A stretch of DNA of 64,000 nt. Source: Pseudomonas viridiflava. Its GTDB lineage: Bacteria > Pseudomonadota > Gammaproteobacteria > Pseudomonadales > Pseudomonadaceae. How positions within the stretch are numbered: the stretch's first letter is position 1; each line of letters begins with the position of its first letter. A program made the translations under genes and the position numbers. The notes under the pieces are model-generated. The model worked only from the letters and a program-made list of their open reading frames with translations, did not search any database and was not told where the DNA came from. Location: contig NZ_UUPU01000085.1 in the NCBI RefSeq assembly GCF_900591205.1, forward strand, positions 310,001-374,000. The letters are read 5' to 3'. This document shows positions 8,752 to 17,095 of this stretch, one piece after another.

Positions 8752-9252
8752 ATGGAAATGCTGAAGTTTGGTAAGTTTGCTGCTCTGGCTCTGGCTCTGT
8801 CCGTAGCCGTTGGTTGCTCGTCTAAAGGCGGCGACAATGCCGGTGAAGGCGCAGCTGTTGATCCAAACGCTGGTTACGGCGCTAACACTGGTGCAGTTGA
8901 CGGCTCCCTGAGCGAAGAAGCTGCTCTGCGCGCTATCACCACTTTCTACTTCGAATACGACAGTTCGGACCTGAAACCAGAAGCCATGCGCGCTCTGGAC
9001 GTTCACGCGAAGGACCTGAAAGCTAACGGCGCTCGCGTTGTTCTGGAAGGTAACACCGACGAACGTGGTACTCGTGAGTACAACATGGCACTGGGCGAGC
9101 GTCGTGCGAAAGCCGTTCAGCGCTACCTGGTACTGCAAGGTGTTGCTCCAGGCCAACTGGAACTGGTTTCCTACGGTAAAGAGCGTCCAGTTGCTACTGG
9201 CCACGACGAGCAGTCCTGGGCTCAAAACCGTCGCGTCGAACTGCGTAAGTAA
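8752..9252 (+). CDS. pal: Peptidoglycan-associated lipoprotein Pal (OprL)
   Basis: Outer-membrane lipoprotein of 166 aa that ties the envelope to peptidoglycan and to TolB. The lipobox is LSVAVGC-SSK, with the lipidated Cys at about residue 23. The C-terminal OmpA-like domain carries the peptidoglycan-binding motif NTDERGTREYNMALGERRA. Codon use differs from the neighbours: GCT, GGT, GTT and CGT are frequent, as expected for a very highly expressed gene. A 55-bp gap from tolB with a strong AGGAG site before the ATG. Confidence 0.98.
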   Translation: MEMLKFGKFAALALALSVAVGCSSKGGDNAGEGAAVDPNAGYGANTGAVDGSLSEEAALRAITTFYFEYDSSDLKPEAMRALDVHAKDLKANGARVVLEGNTDERGTREYNMALGERRAKAVQRYLVLQGVAPGQLELVSYGKERPVATGHDEQSWAQNRRVELRK

Positions 9253-9258
9253 TTCGTC

Positions 9259-10092
9259 ATGCGAACGTGCCGTCGTGCTCTAACTGTATTGGCTCTCAGC
9301 TTCGCACCGCTTGCGGTGTGGGCTGCGGTTCCTGTGGAAGATAGCAACTCTGGCTATAACAATAGCGGGAGCAGTTATCCGCCAGCGGGTTATGGCACGA
9401 ACGGCGCCTATGCTGGGGGGGCGGCTACGTCCGCCCCCTCCGCACAGGGCGAACTGTTCAACCAGCTGCAACGCATGCAGGATCAATTGTCGCAGCAACA
9501 AGGCGCGATTGAAGTTCTGCAGAATCAAGTGAACCAGCTGAAGCAAGAAGGTCTGGAGCGTTACCAGGATCTTGATCGACGCATTGGAGCCGGCGTTCAA
9601 CCTGCCGCAACTCCTGATAATTCTTCTGCCGGTGGCGTGCCTAGTGCGGCCGCCGGTGGTGCAGCAGCAGGGGCGGCTGCCAGCCAAGCCCCTGCCGCCA
9701 GCAGCGAACCGGGTGATCCGGCCAAAGAAAAGCTGTATTACGATGCAGCGTTCGACCTGATCAAAGCCAAGGACTTCGATAAAGCCAGCCAGGCATTTAC
9801 CGCTTTCCTGCGCAAATACCCGAACAGCCAGTACGCGGGCAATGCCCAATACTGGCTGGGCGAGGTCAACCTGGCCAAGGGTGATCTGCAGGGGGCTGGC
9901 CAGGCATTTGCCAAGGTCAGCCAGCTGTACCCCAAGCACGCCAAGGTGCCGGATTCGCTGTACAAGCTCGCTGACGTAGAGCGCCGCCTGGGTCATACCG
10001 ACAAGGTCAAAGGCATTCTGCAGCAGGTGGTGGCCCAGTATCCTGGGACTTCCGCTGCCCAGTTGGCTCAACGGGATCTGCAGCGTTTGTAA
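9259..10092 (+). CDS. cpoB: Cell division coordinator CpoB (YbgF)
   Basis: Periplasmic protein of 277 aa that couples peptidoglycan synthesis to Tol-driven constriction. A signal peptide (VLALSFAPLAVWAA) is followed by a Gly/Asn/Ser/Tyr-rich stretch, a coiled coil (about 70-115, ELFNQLQRMQDQLSQQQ) that drives trimerisation, an Ala/Pro-rich linker, and three TPR units in the last 120 residues (YYDAAFDLIKAKDFDKAS). It starts 6 bp after pal and closes the Tol operon before a terminator. Confidence 0.94.
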   Translation: MRTCRRALTVLALSFAPLAVWAAVPVEDSNSGYNNSGSSYPPAGYGTNGAYAGGAATSAPSAQGELFNQLQRMQDQLSQQQGAIEVLQNQVNQLKQEGLERYQDLDRRIGAGVQPAATPDNSSAGGVPSAAAGGAAAGAAASQAPAASSEPGDPAKEKLYYDAAFDLIKAKDFDKASQAFTAFLRKYPNSQYAGNAQYWLGEVNLAKGDLQGAGQAFAKVSQLYPKHAKVPDSLYKLADVERRLGHTDKVKGILQQVVAQYPGTSAAQLAQRDLQRL

Positions 10093-10113
10093 GCGATGCA
10101 ACCCGTTTAGAAG

Positions 10114-10139
10114 AAACCCGCGCCTGGCGCGGGTTTTTT
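10114..10139 (+). terminator. Terminator of the Tol-Pal operon
   Basis: Perfect hairpin AAACCCGCGCC-TG-GCGCGGGTTTTTT with a six-T tail, 22 bp after the cpoB stop. Confidence 0.93.
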
Positions 10140-10256
10140 CGTTAGAATCCACGCCCTTTTATGAAACACGCTTTTTGGGGCTTACGCGTTGGCGGGGTTC
10201 CTTGAAGTGCCTGACGGAGGCGGACAGCCTGTTTAGCTGTTACGCCCGTGGCGACT

Positions 10257-10904
10257 ATGCAAGACACATTACGTATCACCGAAGTTTTTTACTCGTTGCA
10301 GGGTGAAACGCGAACCGCTGGCCTGCCCACTGTATTTGTGCGCCTGACCGGTTGCCCTTTGCGTTGCCAGTACTGCGACAGCGCTTACGCCTTCAGTGGC
10401 GGCACAGTGCGCACCCTCGAAGACATTCTCGAGCAGGTTGCCGGTTACCGGCCGCGCTACGTCTGTGTCACGGGCGGCGAGCCCCTGGCGCAACCCAACG
10501 CCATCCCCTTGCTCAAGCAGCTGTGCGATGCCGGTTACGAGGTGTCCCTGGAAACCAGCGGCGCCCTGGACATTTCGGCAGTGGACCCGCGTGTAAGCCG
10601 AGTGGTCGACCTCAAGACCCCGGGTTCCAAGGAAGCGCATCGCAACCGCTATGAGAACATCGACCTGCTGACGGCCAATGATCAGGTCAAGTTCGTTATC
10701 TGCTCGCGTGAAGATTACGACTGGGCGAACTCCAAGCTGATCCAGTATGGCCTGGACCGTCGCGCGGGCGAGGTGCTGTTCTCCCCAAGCCACCACGACC
10801 TGAATGCACGTGACCTCGCCGACTGGGTGGTGGCTGATAACCTCCCCGTACGCCTGCAATTGCAGCTGCATAAATACCTTTGGAATGACGAGCCGGGACG
10901 CTGA
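10257..10904 (+). CDS. queE: 7-carboxy-7-deazaguanine synthase QueE
   Basis: Radical SAM enzyme that converts 6-carboxytetrahydropterin to 7-carboxy-7-deazaguanine for queuosine. The 215-aa product carries the cluster motif CPLRCQYC (CxxxCxxC), with FYSLQGETRTAGLPTVFVRL just before it, and a glycine-rich SAM contact (VTGGEPL). A GTG three codons upstream is possible; the ATG at 10257 gives the usual MQDTLRITE N-terminus. It ends one base before queC. No preQ1-type aptamer was recognised upstream. Confidence 0.95.
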   Translation: MQDTLRITEVFYSLQGETRTAGLPTVFVRLTGCPLRCQYCDSAYAFSGGTVRTLEDILEQVAGYRPRYVCVTGGEPLAQPNAIPLLKQLCDAGYEVSLETSGALDISAVDPRVSRVVDLKTPGSKEAHRNRYENIDLLTANDQVKFVICSREDYDWANSKLIQYGLDRRAGEVLFSPSHHDLNARDLADWVVADNLPVRLQLQLHKYLWNDEPGR

Positions 10905-10905
10905 T

Positions 10906-11595
10906 ATGACTGAACAAACACTTGAGCAAAAACGCGCTGTAATCCTGCTGTCCGGTGGCCTGGACTCCGCCACCGTGGTGGCGATGGCTCAGGCTGACGG
11001 TTACACCTGCTACACCATGAGCTTCGACTACGGCCAGCGCCATCGCGCCGAGCTGAACGCAGCTGCCCGCGTAGCGCGTGAGATGGGCGTAGCCGAACAC
11101 AAAGTGATCGGCCTGAACCTCAGCGGCATCGGCGGCTCGGCGCTGACCGACAGCAGCATTGATGTGCCTGAAGCGCCGAGCGAAGGCATCCCGGTGACCT
11201 ACGTGCCGGCCCGCAACACAGTGTTCCTGTCCCTGGCCTTGGGTTGGGCAGAAGTGCTGAACGCCCGTGACATCTTTATCGGCGTGAATGCGGTGGACTA
11301 TTCCGGCTACCCGGACTGTCGCCCGGAGTTCGTCGAGTCGTTCGAGCGGATGGCCAACCTGGCGACCAAGGCCGGTGTAGAGGGGCACGGCTTTCGCATC
11401 CTGGCGCCGCTGCAGAACCTCAGCAAAGCCGATATCGTGAAGGCTGGTGTAGGACTTGGCGTGGAGTATTCGCTGACTGTTTCCTGCTATCAGGCAGACG
11501 ATGACGGCCGTGCTTGTGGGAAATGCGACAGCTGCCGACTGCGTGCAGAAGGCTTCCAAGCGGCCGGAATTGCTGACCCAACGCGTTATTTCTGA
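10906..11595 (+). CDS. queC: 7-cyano-7-deazaguanine synthase QueC
   Basis: ATP-dependent enzyme that makes preQ0 from carboxydeazaguanine and ammonia, 229 aa. The PP-loop motif is LLSGGLDSATV near the N-terminus, and the zinc site is the C-terminal CGKCDSCRLRAEGF with another Cys just before it (SCYQAD). The open frame extends 34 codons into queE, but ATG at 10906, directly after the queE TGA, gives the family N-terminus. Confidence 0.97.
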   Translation: MTEQTLEQKRAVILLSGGLDSATVVAMAQADGYTCYTMSFDYGQRHRAELNAAARVAREMGVAEHKVIGLNLSGIGGSALTDSSIDVPEAPSEGIPVTYVPARNTVFLSLALGWAEVLNARDIFIGVNAVDYSGYPDCRPEFVESFERMANLATKAGVEGHGFRILAPLQNLSKADIVKAGVGLGVEYSLTVSCYQADDDGRACGKCDSCRLRAEGFQAAGIADPTRYF

Positions 11596-11613
11596 TTTAT
11601 TTCAAATAAGGTG

Positions 11614-11641
11614 TTGAATAATCCTTAGAAATCAGTATTAT
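11614..11641 (+). promoter_or_regulatory. Sigma-70 promoter for tRNA-Lys
   Basis: TTGAAT, 16 bp, TATTAT. The predicted start is about 10 bp before the mature tRNA. The surrounding sequence is AT-rich and directly follows queC. Confidence 0.65.
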
Positions 11642-11658
11642 ACGCGCCACAACACAGC

Positions 11659-11734
11659 GGGTCGTTAGCTCAGTTGGTAGAGCAGTTGGCTTTTAACCAA
11701 TTGGTCGTAGGTTCGAATCCCACACGACCCACCA
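11659..11734 (+). tRNA. tRNA-Lys (anticodon UUU)
   Basis: A 76-nt cloverleaf. The acceptor arm GGGTCGT pairs with ACGACCC, and discriminator A plus encoded CCA close the 3' end. The D-loop is AGTTGGTA, the anticodon loop CTTTTAA with TTT at 11692-11694, and the T-loop TTCGAAT. All stems pair. Confidence 0.98.
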
Positions 11735-11750
11735 TTTTTGGCGGTTTAGA

Positions 11751-11795
11751 AAATCCGGAAGGCCCACGCAAGTGAGGATTTCCGGGTTTTTTTTT
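11751..11795 (+). terminator. Terminator after tRNA-Lys
   Basis: AAATCCGGAA pairs with TTCCGGGTTT across a 24-nt loop and is followed by a run of Ts to 11795. Confidence 0.8.
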
Positions 11796-12024
11796 GCCCG
11801 CAATAATCAGATCCCCCAAGCCGCTCCCCCCTGGTATCTCAGGCGTTGTACCTCGGTACTCGCCACTACCAGATTAGGCTTTTGAATCGATTCGATATTC
11901 TGTAGCCTTGCGCAGCTTCACCGTGCTTGATGAACACAATCACTTCGTCCGGCGGCGCCCGAAGGGCTCCAGAGCCGGTGGTACACTCGACTTTCGCGCA
12001 GCTGCGCCTGCAGGTCTTGCGAAC

Positions 12025-13083
12025 ATGACGCAAATTTCCGAACGCCTACTGGTTCAAGCCCACCTCGACGCCAAGCAGCCCAAGGTGCTCAGCGCCGATG
12101 AAGAGGCGAGCCTGCGTGCCGCCATCGCCGCCGAGCTGAAGGCTCAGGACGCGGTGCTGGTTGCCCACTTCTACTGCGACCCGGTAATTCAGGCCCTGGC
12201 CGAAGAGACCGGCGGCTGTGTCTCCGACTCCCTGGAAATGGCCCGCTTCGGCGCCGCCCACCCGGCCAAGACCGTACTGGTGGCCGGTGTGCGTTTCATG
12301 GGCGAGACCGCGAAAATCCTCACGCCTGAAAAACGCATCCTTATGCCGACCCTGGAAGCCACGTGTTCTCTGGACCTCGGGTGCCCGGTGGATGAGTTTT
12401 CGGCGTTTTGCGATCAGCATCCCGAGCGCACCGTGGTGGTTTACGCGAATACTTCGGCGGCGGTCAAAGCCCGCGCCGACTGGGTCGTTACCTCCAGCTG
12501 CGCGCTGGAAATCGTCGAAAGCCTGATGGACAACGGCGAGACGATTATCTGGGGCCCTGACAAACACCTGGGCACCTATATCCAACGCCAGACCGGTGCG
12601 GACATGCTGTTGTGGGACGGTGCCTGCATCGTCCACGAAGAGTTCAAGTCCAAACAGTTGGAAGACATGAAGGCGCTGTACCCGGATGCGGCGATCCTGG
12701 TGCATCCGGAATCACCGACTTCGGTGATCGAATTGGCGGATGCGGTGGGCTCCACCAGCCAACTGATTGCCGCTGCGCAGCGTTTGCCGAACAAGACTTT
12801 CATCGTGGCCACCGACCGCGGGATTTTCTACAAAATGCAGCAGCTGTGCCCGGACAAAGTCTTTGTCGAAGCACCTACTGCGGGTAACGGCGCGGCATGC
12901 CGCAGCTGCGCGCACTGCCCGTGGATGGCGATGAATACGCTGGAGCGCACGCTGCAGTGCCTGCGTGAAGGCAGCAATGAGATATTCGTTGAACCGTCGG
13001 TGATCCCGCAGGCCGTACGGCCGCTCAAGCGCATGCTGGATTTCACCCAGGCTGCGCGCCTGAAACTCGCCGGTAACGCCTGA
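12025..13083 (+). CDS. nadA: Quinolinate synthase A
   Basis: Condenses iminoaspartate with dihydroxyacetone phosphate to quinolinate in NAD synthesis; oxygen-sensitive [4Fe-4S] enzyme of 352 aa. The three cluster cysteines are recognisable in EATCSLDLG, VTSSCALEIVE and the C-terminal CRSCAHCPWM. The open frame runs 39 codons further up, but MTQISERLLVQAHLDAK is the usual Pseudomonas start. The 229-bp stretch between the tRNA terminator and the ATG has no other gene and probably holds its promoter. Confidence 0.96.
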   Translation: MTQISERLLVQAHLDAKQPKVLSADEEASLRAAIAAELKAQDAVLVAHFYCDPVIQALAEETGGCVSDSLEMARFGAAHPAKTVLVAGVRFMGETAKILTPEKRILMPTLEATCSLDLGCPVDEFSAFCDQHPERTVVVYANTSAAVKARADWVVTSSCALEIVESLMDNGETIIWGPDKHLGTYIQRQTGADMLLWDGACIVHEEFKSKQLEDMKALYPDAAILVHPESPTSVIELADAVGSTSQLIAAAQRLPNKTFIVATDRGIFYKMQQLCPDKVFVEAPTAGNGAACRSCAHCPWMAMNTLERTLQCLREGSNEIFVEPSVIPQAVRPLKRMLDFTQAARLKLAGNA

Positions 13084-13107
13084 CCTGAGGCTGAACCGGT
13101 CAAAAAG

Positions 13108-13194
13108 TGTGGGAGCTGGCTTGCCTGCGATGCAGGCGACTCGGTCTTTGTGATGCACCCAGGTGATGCTATCGCAGGCAAGCCAGCTCCCACA
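13108..13194. repeat. REP pair (AGCTGGC subtype)
   Basis: Inverted copies of TGTGGGAGCTGGCTTGCCTG and its complement, between the convergent nadA and RDD genes. Confidence 0.9.
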
Positions 13195-13216
13195 TTTGAT
13201 CTCCTACGTCCAGAAA

Positions 13217-13705
13217 TCACTTCTTCTGCTTGGGGATTCGCACCAACTGCGTGTCCGAATAGATGTCATGCCAGCTGCGTTTTTGCTTGTCGAACAACGA
13301 CCAGATAAACCCCAGCCCCACGCACAACCATGACGCAATCGACACCACAAAGCGCAGCAGCGCCTGCCACAGGCTGATCCGCGAGCCGTCAGCGTTCTGT
13401 ACGCGTACGCCCCATACCTGCATGCCCAGCGTCTGCCCTGAATGAGTCCAGAACTTGGCGAAAAAACCGAACAGCACACAAAACAAAATCGTCGACAACA
13501 ACGGGTCACCGTCGAGCGCGCCGGACTCGGTGAGTGTGCGCATTTTGGCTTCGCCGATAAACGCGATCCACACCAGCTTGTAGATAAACGCGGTGACGAT
13601 CAGCAGGGCGGTGCACAACAGGAAGTCATAGAACATCGCTGCCAGACGACGGCCCAGGCCAACGGCGGGGAATTCGCCTTGGGGGCTCAGCAGGGGTTTG
13701 GACAT
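13217..13705 (-). CDS. RDD family membrane protein
   Basis: A 162-aa integral membrane protein. Start chosen at MSKPLLSPQGEF; the open frame extends 50 codons further through the terminator of the next gene, so longer starts are unlikely. The RDD signature is GLGRRLAAMFYDFLLC (Arg and Asp in helix 1). About four hydrophobic helices follow, among them LLIVTAFIYKLVWIAFI, LLSTILFCVLFGFFAKF and LLRFVVSIASWLCVGLGFIW. RDD proteins are of mixed or unknown transport function. It stands alone, convergent with nadA. Confidence 0.85.
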   Translation of the reverse strand: MSKPLLSPQGEFPAVGLGRRLAAMFYDFLLCTALLIVTAFIYKLVWIAFIGEAKMRTLTESGALDGDPLLSTILFCVLFGFFAKFWTHSGQTLGMQVWGVRVQNADGSRISLWQALLRFVVSIASWLCVGLGFIWSLFDKQKRSWHDIYSDTQLVRIPKQKK

Positions 13706-13751
13706 GGCAGGCTCTCTGGAGAAAAAAGCCATTTTACGAGCAAACGCACAT

Positions 13752-13786
13752 AAAAAAGCCCCTGATGTCAGCATCAGGGGCTTTTT
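13752..13786 (-). terminator. Terminator downstream of the cold-shock gene
   Basis: AAAAAAGCCCCTGATG-TCAG-CATCAGGGGCTTTTT is a perfect stem with A- and T-runs at either end. It is 14 bp past the csp stop and lies upstream of the RDD start, so it insulates the two. Confidence 0.92.
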
Positions 13787-13799
13787 GTCGCAAGAGGGA

Positions 13800-14012
13800 T
13801 CAGCCTTCTGCTTGTACTTCGTCAGCCTGCATGCCTTTTTGGCCTTGCACAGCAACGAACGTCACTTTCTGGCCTTCTTTCAGGCTCTTGAAGCCGTTGC
13901 CCTGAATAGCGCGGAAATGCACGAACAGATCCGGACCGCTTTCTGGAGTGATAAAACCAAACCCTTTCTCGTCGTTAAACCACTTGACGGTATCGCTCTG
14001 ACGTTCAGCCAT
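13800..14012 (-). CDS. Cold-shock domain protein
   Basis: A 70-aa single CSD protein. RNP1 (GFGFITPE) and RNP2 (DLFVHFRAI) are intact, so it should bind single-stranded RNA/DNA. The N-terminus ERQSDTVKWFNDEKGFG is of the CspA/CapA type. It could be a general RNA chaperone rather than cold-induced. About 390 bp without a gene precede it, leaving room for a long leader typical of csp genes. Confidence 0.95.
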   Translation of the reverse strand: MAERQSDTVKWFNDEKGFGFITPESGPDLFVHFRAIQGNGFKSLKEGQKVTFVAVQGQKGMQADEVQAEG

Positions 14013-14405
14013 TTTCTTATTTCCTTGACGCTAAAAATTAATGACAGCCCCTTTCACATGAAAGAGTACTGGGCTGGGTTGCAGGAAAGTAAGAGACGTC
14101 GAACGGGTTGTAGCACAACTACTTCAGCTACTGCCCAGGTCCAGGTTCCAAGCGACCCATGCAAACACAGTGGGCAAACTCTACGACAACTAATGGAGAA
14201 AAAACAAGCCCTGTGCAAAGCCCAGAATTTACTCGGCTTTATGACACTTCGGTCAACAATGAAGTCCTGGCTTATTCGATAGAAATGGTCACTTGTTATA
14301 GGTTAGTTCCTTAAACAATGACTATCGTGAATGCACTGTTTTATGGCGGTTGCGTTACAGATTAGTGCACGTTAACGCAACCGCGTTACTTATAGGAACA
14401 GTCCA
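14013..14405. other. Intergenic region between gcvT and csp
   Basis: No coding gene is supported. It should hold the csp promoter and leader on the minus strand; an AT-rich segment near 14285-14320 is the most promoter-like part, but no clean -35/-10 pair is visible. A perfect 12-bp inverted repeat sits at 14346-14384. Confidence 0.5.
14346..14384. repeat. Perfect 12-bp inverted repeat after gcvT
   Basis: GCGGTTGCGTTA and TAACGCAACCGC are separated by 15 bp and lie 22-60 bp past the gcvT stop. There is no T-run, so it may be a weak terminator, an RNA-stabilising hairpin or a protein site. Confidence 0.6.
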
Positions 14406-15530
14406 TCAACCACGGAAGTAACGTTGCGGTACAAATGGCATTTTACTTACACGCAGTGGCACCTTTTTCCCACGTACCAACGCAGACACTTCGGTATCCA
14501 GTGCAATGAACGCGTTGTCCAGGTAACCCATGGCCAGCGGTCCGCCCAAGGACGGACCAAAGCCGCCACTGCAGACGCTGCCGATCACGCTGCCGTGTTC
14601 GTCGACGATTTCTGCACCTTCACGCACCGGGGTACGCTCCTGAGGCAGCAGGCCGACGCGTTTGCGGCTCACGCCAGTTTGCTGCTGGGTAAAGATGCGG
14701 TCCGCCCCGGGAAAGCCACCGGCACGTGCGCCGTCGGCGCGGCGGGCCTTGGAGATCGCCCACAACAGGCTGGCTTCGATCGGCGTGGTGTCGGTGTTCA
14801 TGTCGTGGCCATACAGGCACAAACCGGCTTCCAGGCGCAGCGAGTCGCGGGCGCCCAGGCCGATGGCCTGCACTTCGGTTTCGGCCAGCAGGCTGCGGGC
14901 CAGGCTTTCGGCGCTGGCGGCGGGCACGGAGATTTCAAAACCGTCTTCGCCGGTGTAACCGGAGCGGCTGACGTAACAATCCACGCCCAGCAGGCGCAGG
15001 GAGGCGAACTGCATGAAGGTCATGTGGGTGACTTCCGGTGCCAGGCGCGCCAAAACCTTCACGGCTTCCGGGCCTTGCAGGGCCAGCAAGGCCCGTTCTT
15101 CGAACAGCGGCTCAATGCTGCACTGCTCGCCGATATGTTGGCGCAGGTGAGCCAGGTCCTGATCCTTGCAGGCGGCGTTGACCACCAGGAACAGTTCGTC
15201 GTTACCCAGGTTGGCCACCATCAGGTCGTCGAGGATGCCGCCCTGATCGTTGGTGAACATGGCGTAGCGCTGCATGCCCACCGGCAGGTCAATGATGTCG
15301 ACCGGCACCAGGGTTTCCAGGGCCTTGGCGGCATTCGCGCCGGTGAGGCGGATCTGGCCCATGTGGGACACGTCAAACAAACCGGCCTGTTCACGGGTGT
15401 GCAGGTGTTCCTTCATCACGCCCAGCGGGTATTGCACCGGCATGTCGTAGCCGGCGAAAGGCACCATACGTGCGCCCAGCTCGAGGTGCAGTGCGTGCAA
15501 TGGGGTTTTCAACAGGGTTTCGGTGGACAT
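14406..15530 (-). CDS. gcvT: Glycine cleavage system aminomethyltransferase (T-protein)
   Basis: Transfers the aminomethyl carbon from lipoylated H-protein to tetrahydrofolate, releasing ammonia. 374 aa, normal length. Start MSTETLLKTPLHALHLELGA at 15530, preceded by GGAGC; the open frame reaches 25 codons further into the sdaA junction. Family signatures: FDVSHMGQIRLTGANA and LGARDSLRLEAGLCLYGHDM, the latter with the folate-site Asp-Ser region. Last gene of gcvH-gcvP-sdaA-gcvT. Confidence 0.96.
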   Translation of the reverse strand: MSTETLLKTPLHALHLELGARMVPFAGYDMPVQYPLGVMKEHLHTREQAGLFDVSHMGQIRLTGANAAKALETLVPVDIIDLPVGMQRYAMFTNDQGGILDDLMVANLGNDELFLVVNAACKDQDLAHLRQHIGEQCSIEPLFEERALLALQGPEAVKVLARLAPEVTHMTFMQFASLRLLGVDCYVSRSGYTGEDGFEISVPAASAESLARSLLAETEVQAIGLGARDSLRLEAGLCLYGHDMNTDTTPIEASLLWAISKARRADGARAGGFPGADRIFTQQQTGVSRKRVGLLPQERTPVREGAEIVDEHGSVIGSVCSGGFGPSLGGPLAMGYLDNAFIALDTEVSALVRGKKVPLRVSKMPFVPQRYFRG

Positions 15531-15570
15531 ATTCAGCTCCTGAAAAAACGTGCTGGCGCGCTTGTAGGCG

Positions 15571-16947
15571 TCAGCACTCGATAATGTTGACCGCCAAACC
15601 GCCACGGGCGGTTTCCTTGTATTTGCTTTTCATATCGGCGCCGGTCTGGCGCATGGTGCGGATCACCTTATCCAGCGAGACGAAGTGTTGCCCGTCACCG
15701 CGCAAGGCCATGCGCACCGCGTTGATCGCCTTGACCGAACCCATGGCGTTGCGCTCGATGCAGGGCACCTGCACCAGGCCGCCAATCGGGTCGCAGGTCA
15801 GACCGAGGTTGTGTTCCATACCGATCTCGGCGGCGTTTTCCACTTGGGAAACCGTGCCGCCCAGCACCTCACACAAAGCGCCTGCGGCCATGGAGCAGGC
15901 CACGCCGACCTCGCCCTGGCAGCCGACTTCAGCCCCGGAGATCGAGGCGTTTTCCTTGTACAAAATGCCGATGGCCGCCGCGGTGAGCAGAAAGCGCACC
16001 ACGCCGTCCTCGTTGGCGCCCGGGATAAAGCGCATGTAGTAATGCAGCACCGCTGGCACAATTCCGGCCGCACCGTTGGTGGGGGCGGTGACCACGCGCC
16101 CGCCGTTGGCGTTTTCTTCGTTGACCGCCAGCGCATACAGGTTGACCCAGTCCAGCACCGACAGTGGATCGCGCAGCGCGGACTCCGGGTTCTTGCACAA
16201 CTGGCGATGCAGGGCGGCGGCGCGACGCTTGACCTTCAGCCCCCCCGGCAAAATCCCTTCGTTGCGACAGCCGGCGTCGACGCAATCCTGCATCACCTGC
16301 CAGATTTTCAGCAGGCCGGCACGGGTCTCCGCTTCCGGACGCCAGGCGCTTTCATTGGTCAGCATCACCTGGCTGATAGACAGCCCATAGGTGGCGCAAT
16401 GGCCAAGCAAGTCTTTGGCGTGTTTGAAAGGGAAGGTCAGGGGCGTAGTGTCTTCGACGATCCGGTCGGCGCCGGCAGCGTCTTCATCCACCACAAAGCC
16501 GCCGCCGACCGAGTAATACTCGCGGCTGCGAACCTGAATGCCTGCCGCATCAAAGGCGCGAAAAATCATGCCATTGGGGTGGTAGGCGAGCGGTTTGCGA
16601 ATCATCGCCAGGTGTTCTTTCTCATTGAACGCAATGCTGTGTTCGCCGAGCAGGTTCAAGCGACCGTCGCTGCGCATCTGCGCGAGGCGTGCGGCCACGG
16701 TTTCGGTATTCACGGTGTCCGGGTGTTCGCCTTCGAGGCCCAGTAACACGGCCTTGTCACTGCCGTGGCCTTTGCCGGTGGCGCCGAGTGAGCCATAGAG
16801 TTCCACCTTGATACCGGTGGTGGTACTCAACAGGTTGTCACGCTTGAGGCCCTCGACGAAGCGAGCGGCGGCGCGCATCGGGCCGACAGTGTGGGAGCTG
16901 GAGGGGCCGATGCCAATCTTGAACAGGTCGAACACGCTAAGGGACAT
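15571..16947 (-). CDS. sdaA: L-serine ammonia-lyase (iron-sulfur type)
   Basis: Deaminates serine to pyruvate; single-chain type of 458 aa. The N-terminal part has the GIGPSSSHTVGPMRAA motif. The C-terminal half has the cluster region GLTCDPIGGLVQVPCIERNA and ends in the conserved Cys (NIIEC), which sits in the active site of this family. In the operon it removes serine formed when glycine-derived methylene-THF reacts with a second glycine, so glycine is drained to pyruvate. 40 bp separate it from gcvT. Confidence 0.96.
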   Translation of the reverse strand: MSLSVFDLFKIGIGPSSSHTVGPMRAAARFVEGLKRDNLLSTTTGIKVELYGSLGATGKGHGSDKAVLLGLEGEHPDTVNTETVAARLAQMRSDGRLNLLGEHSIAFNEKEHLAMIRKPLAYHPNGMIFRAFDAAGIQVRSREYYSVGGGFVVDEDAAGADRIVEDTTPLTFPFKHAKDLLGHCATYGLSISQVMLTNESAWRPEAETRAGLLKIWQVMQDCVDAGCRNEGILPGGLKVKRRAAALHRQLCKNPESALRDPLSVLDWVNLYALAVNEENANGGRVVTAPTNGAAGIVPAVLHYYMRFIPGANEDGVVRFLLTAAAIGILYKENASISGAEVGCQGEVGVACSMAAGALCEVLGGTVSQVENAAEIGMEHNLGLTCDPIGGLVQVPCIERNAMGSVKAINAVRMALRGDGQHFVSLDKVIRTMRQTGADMKSKYKETARGGLAVNIIEC

Positions 16948-16984
16948 GGTTGTTCTCCGGTTTCTTATTATTGGACGCGGTCAG

Positions 16985-17073
16985 TGTGGGAGGGGGCTTG
17001 CCCCCGATAGCGGTGGGTCAGCTACAGATTAGCTGGCTGACCCACTGCAATCGGGGGCAAGCCCCCTCCCACA
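16985..17073. repeat. REP pair (GGGGGC subtype) inside the gcv operon
   Basis: Inverted TGTGGGAGGGGGCTTGCCCC copies fill the 148-bp space between gcvP and sdaA, the place where P. aeruginosa carries glyA2. Confidence 0.9.
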
Positions 17074-17095
17074 GGGGACCGAGTTGATCTTTTGG

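Noticed and set aside
10093..10256. preQ1 riboswitch before queE
   Set aside because: The conserved aptamer core and A-rich tail are absent; only a terminator and spacer are seen.
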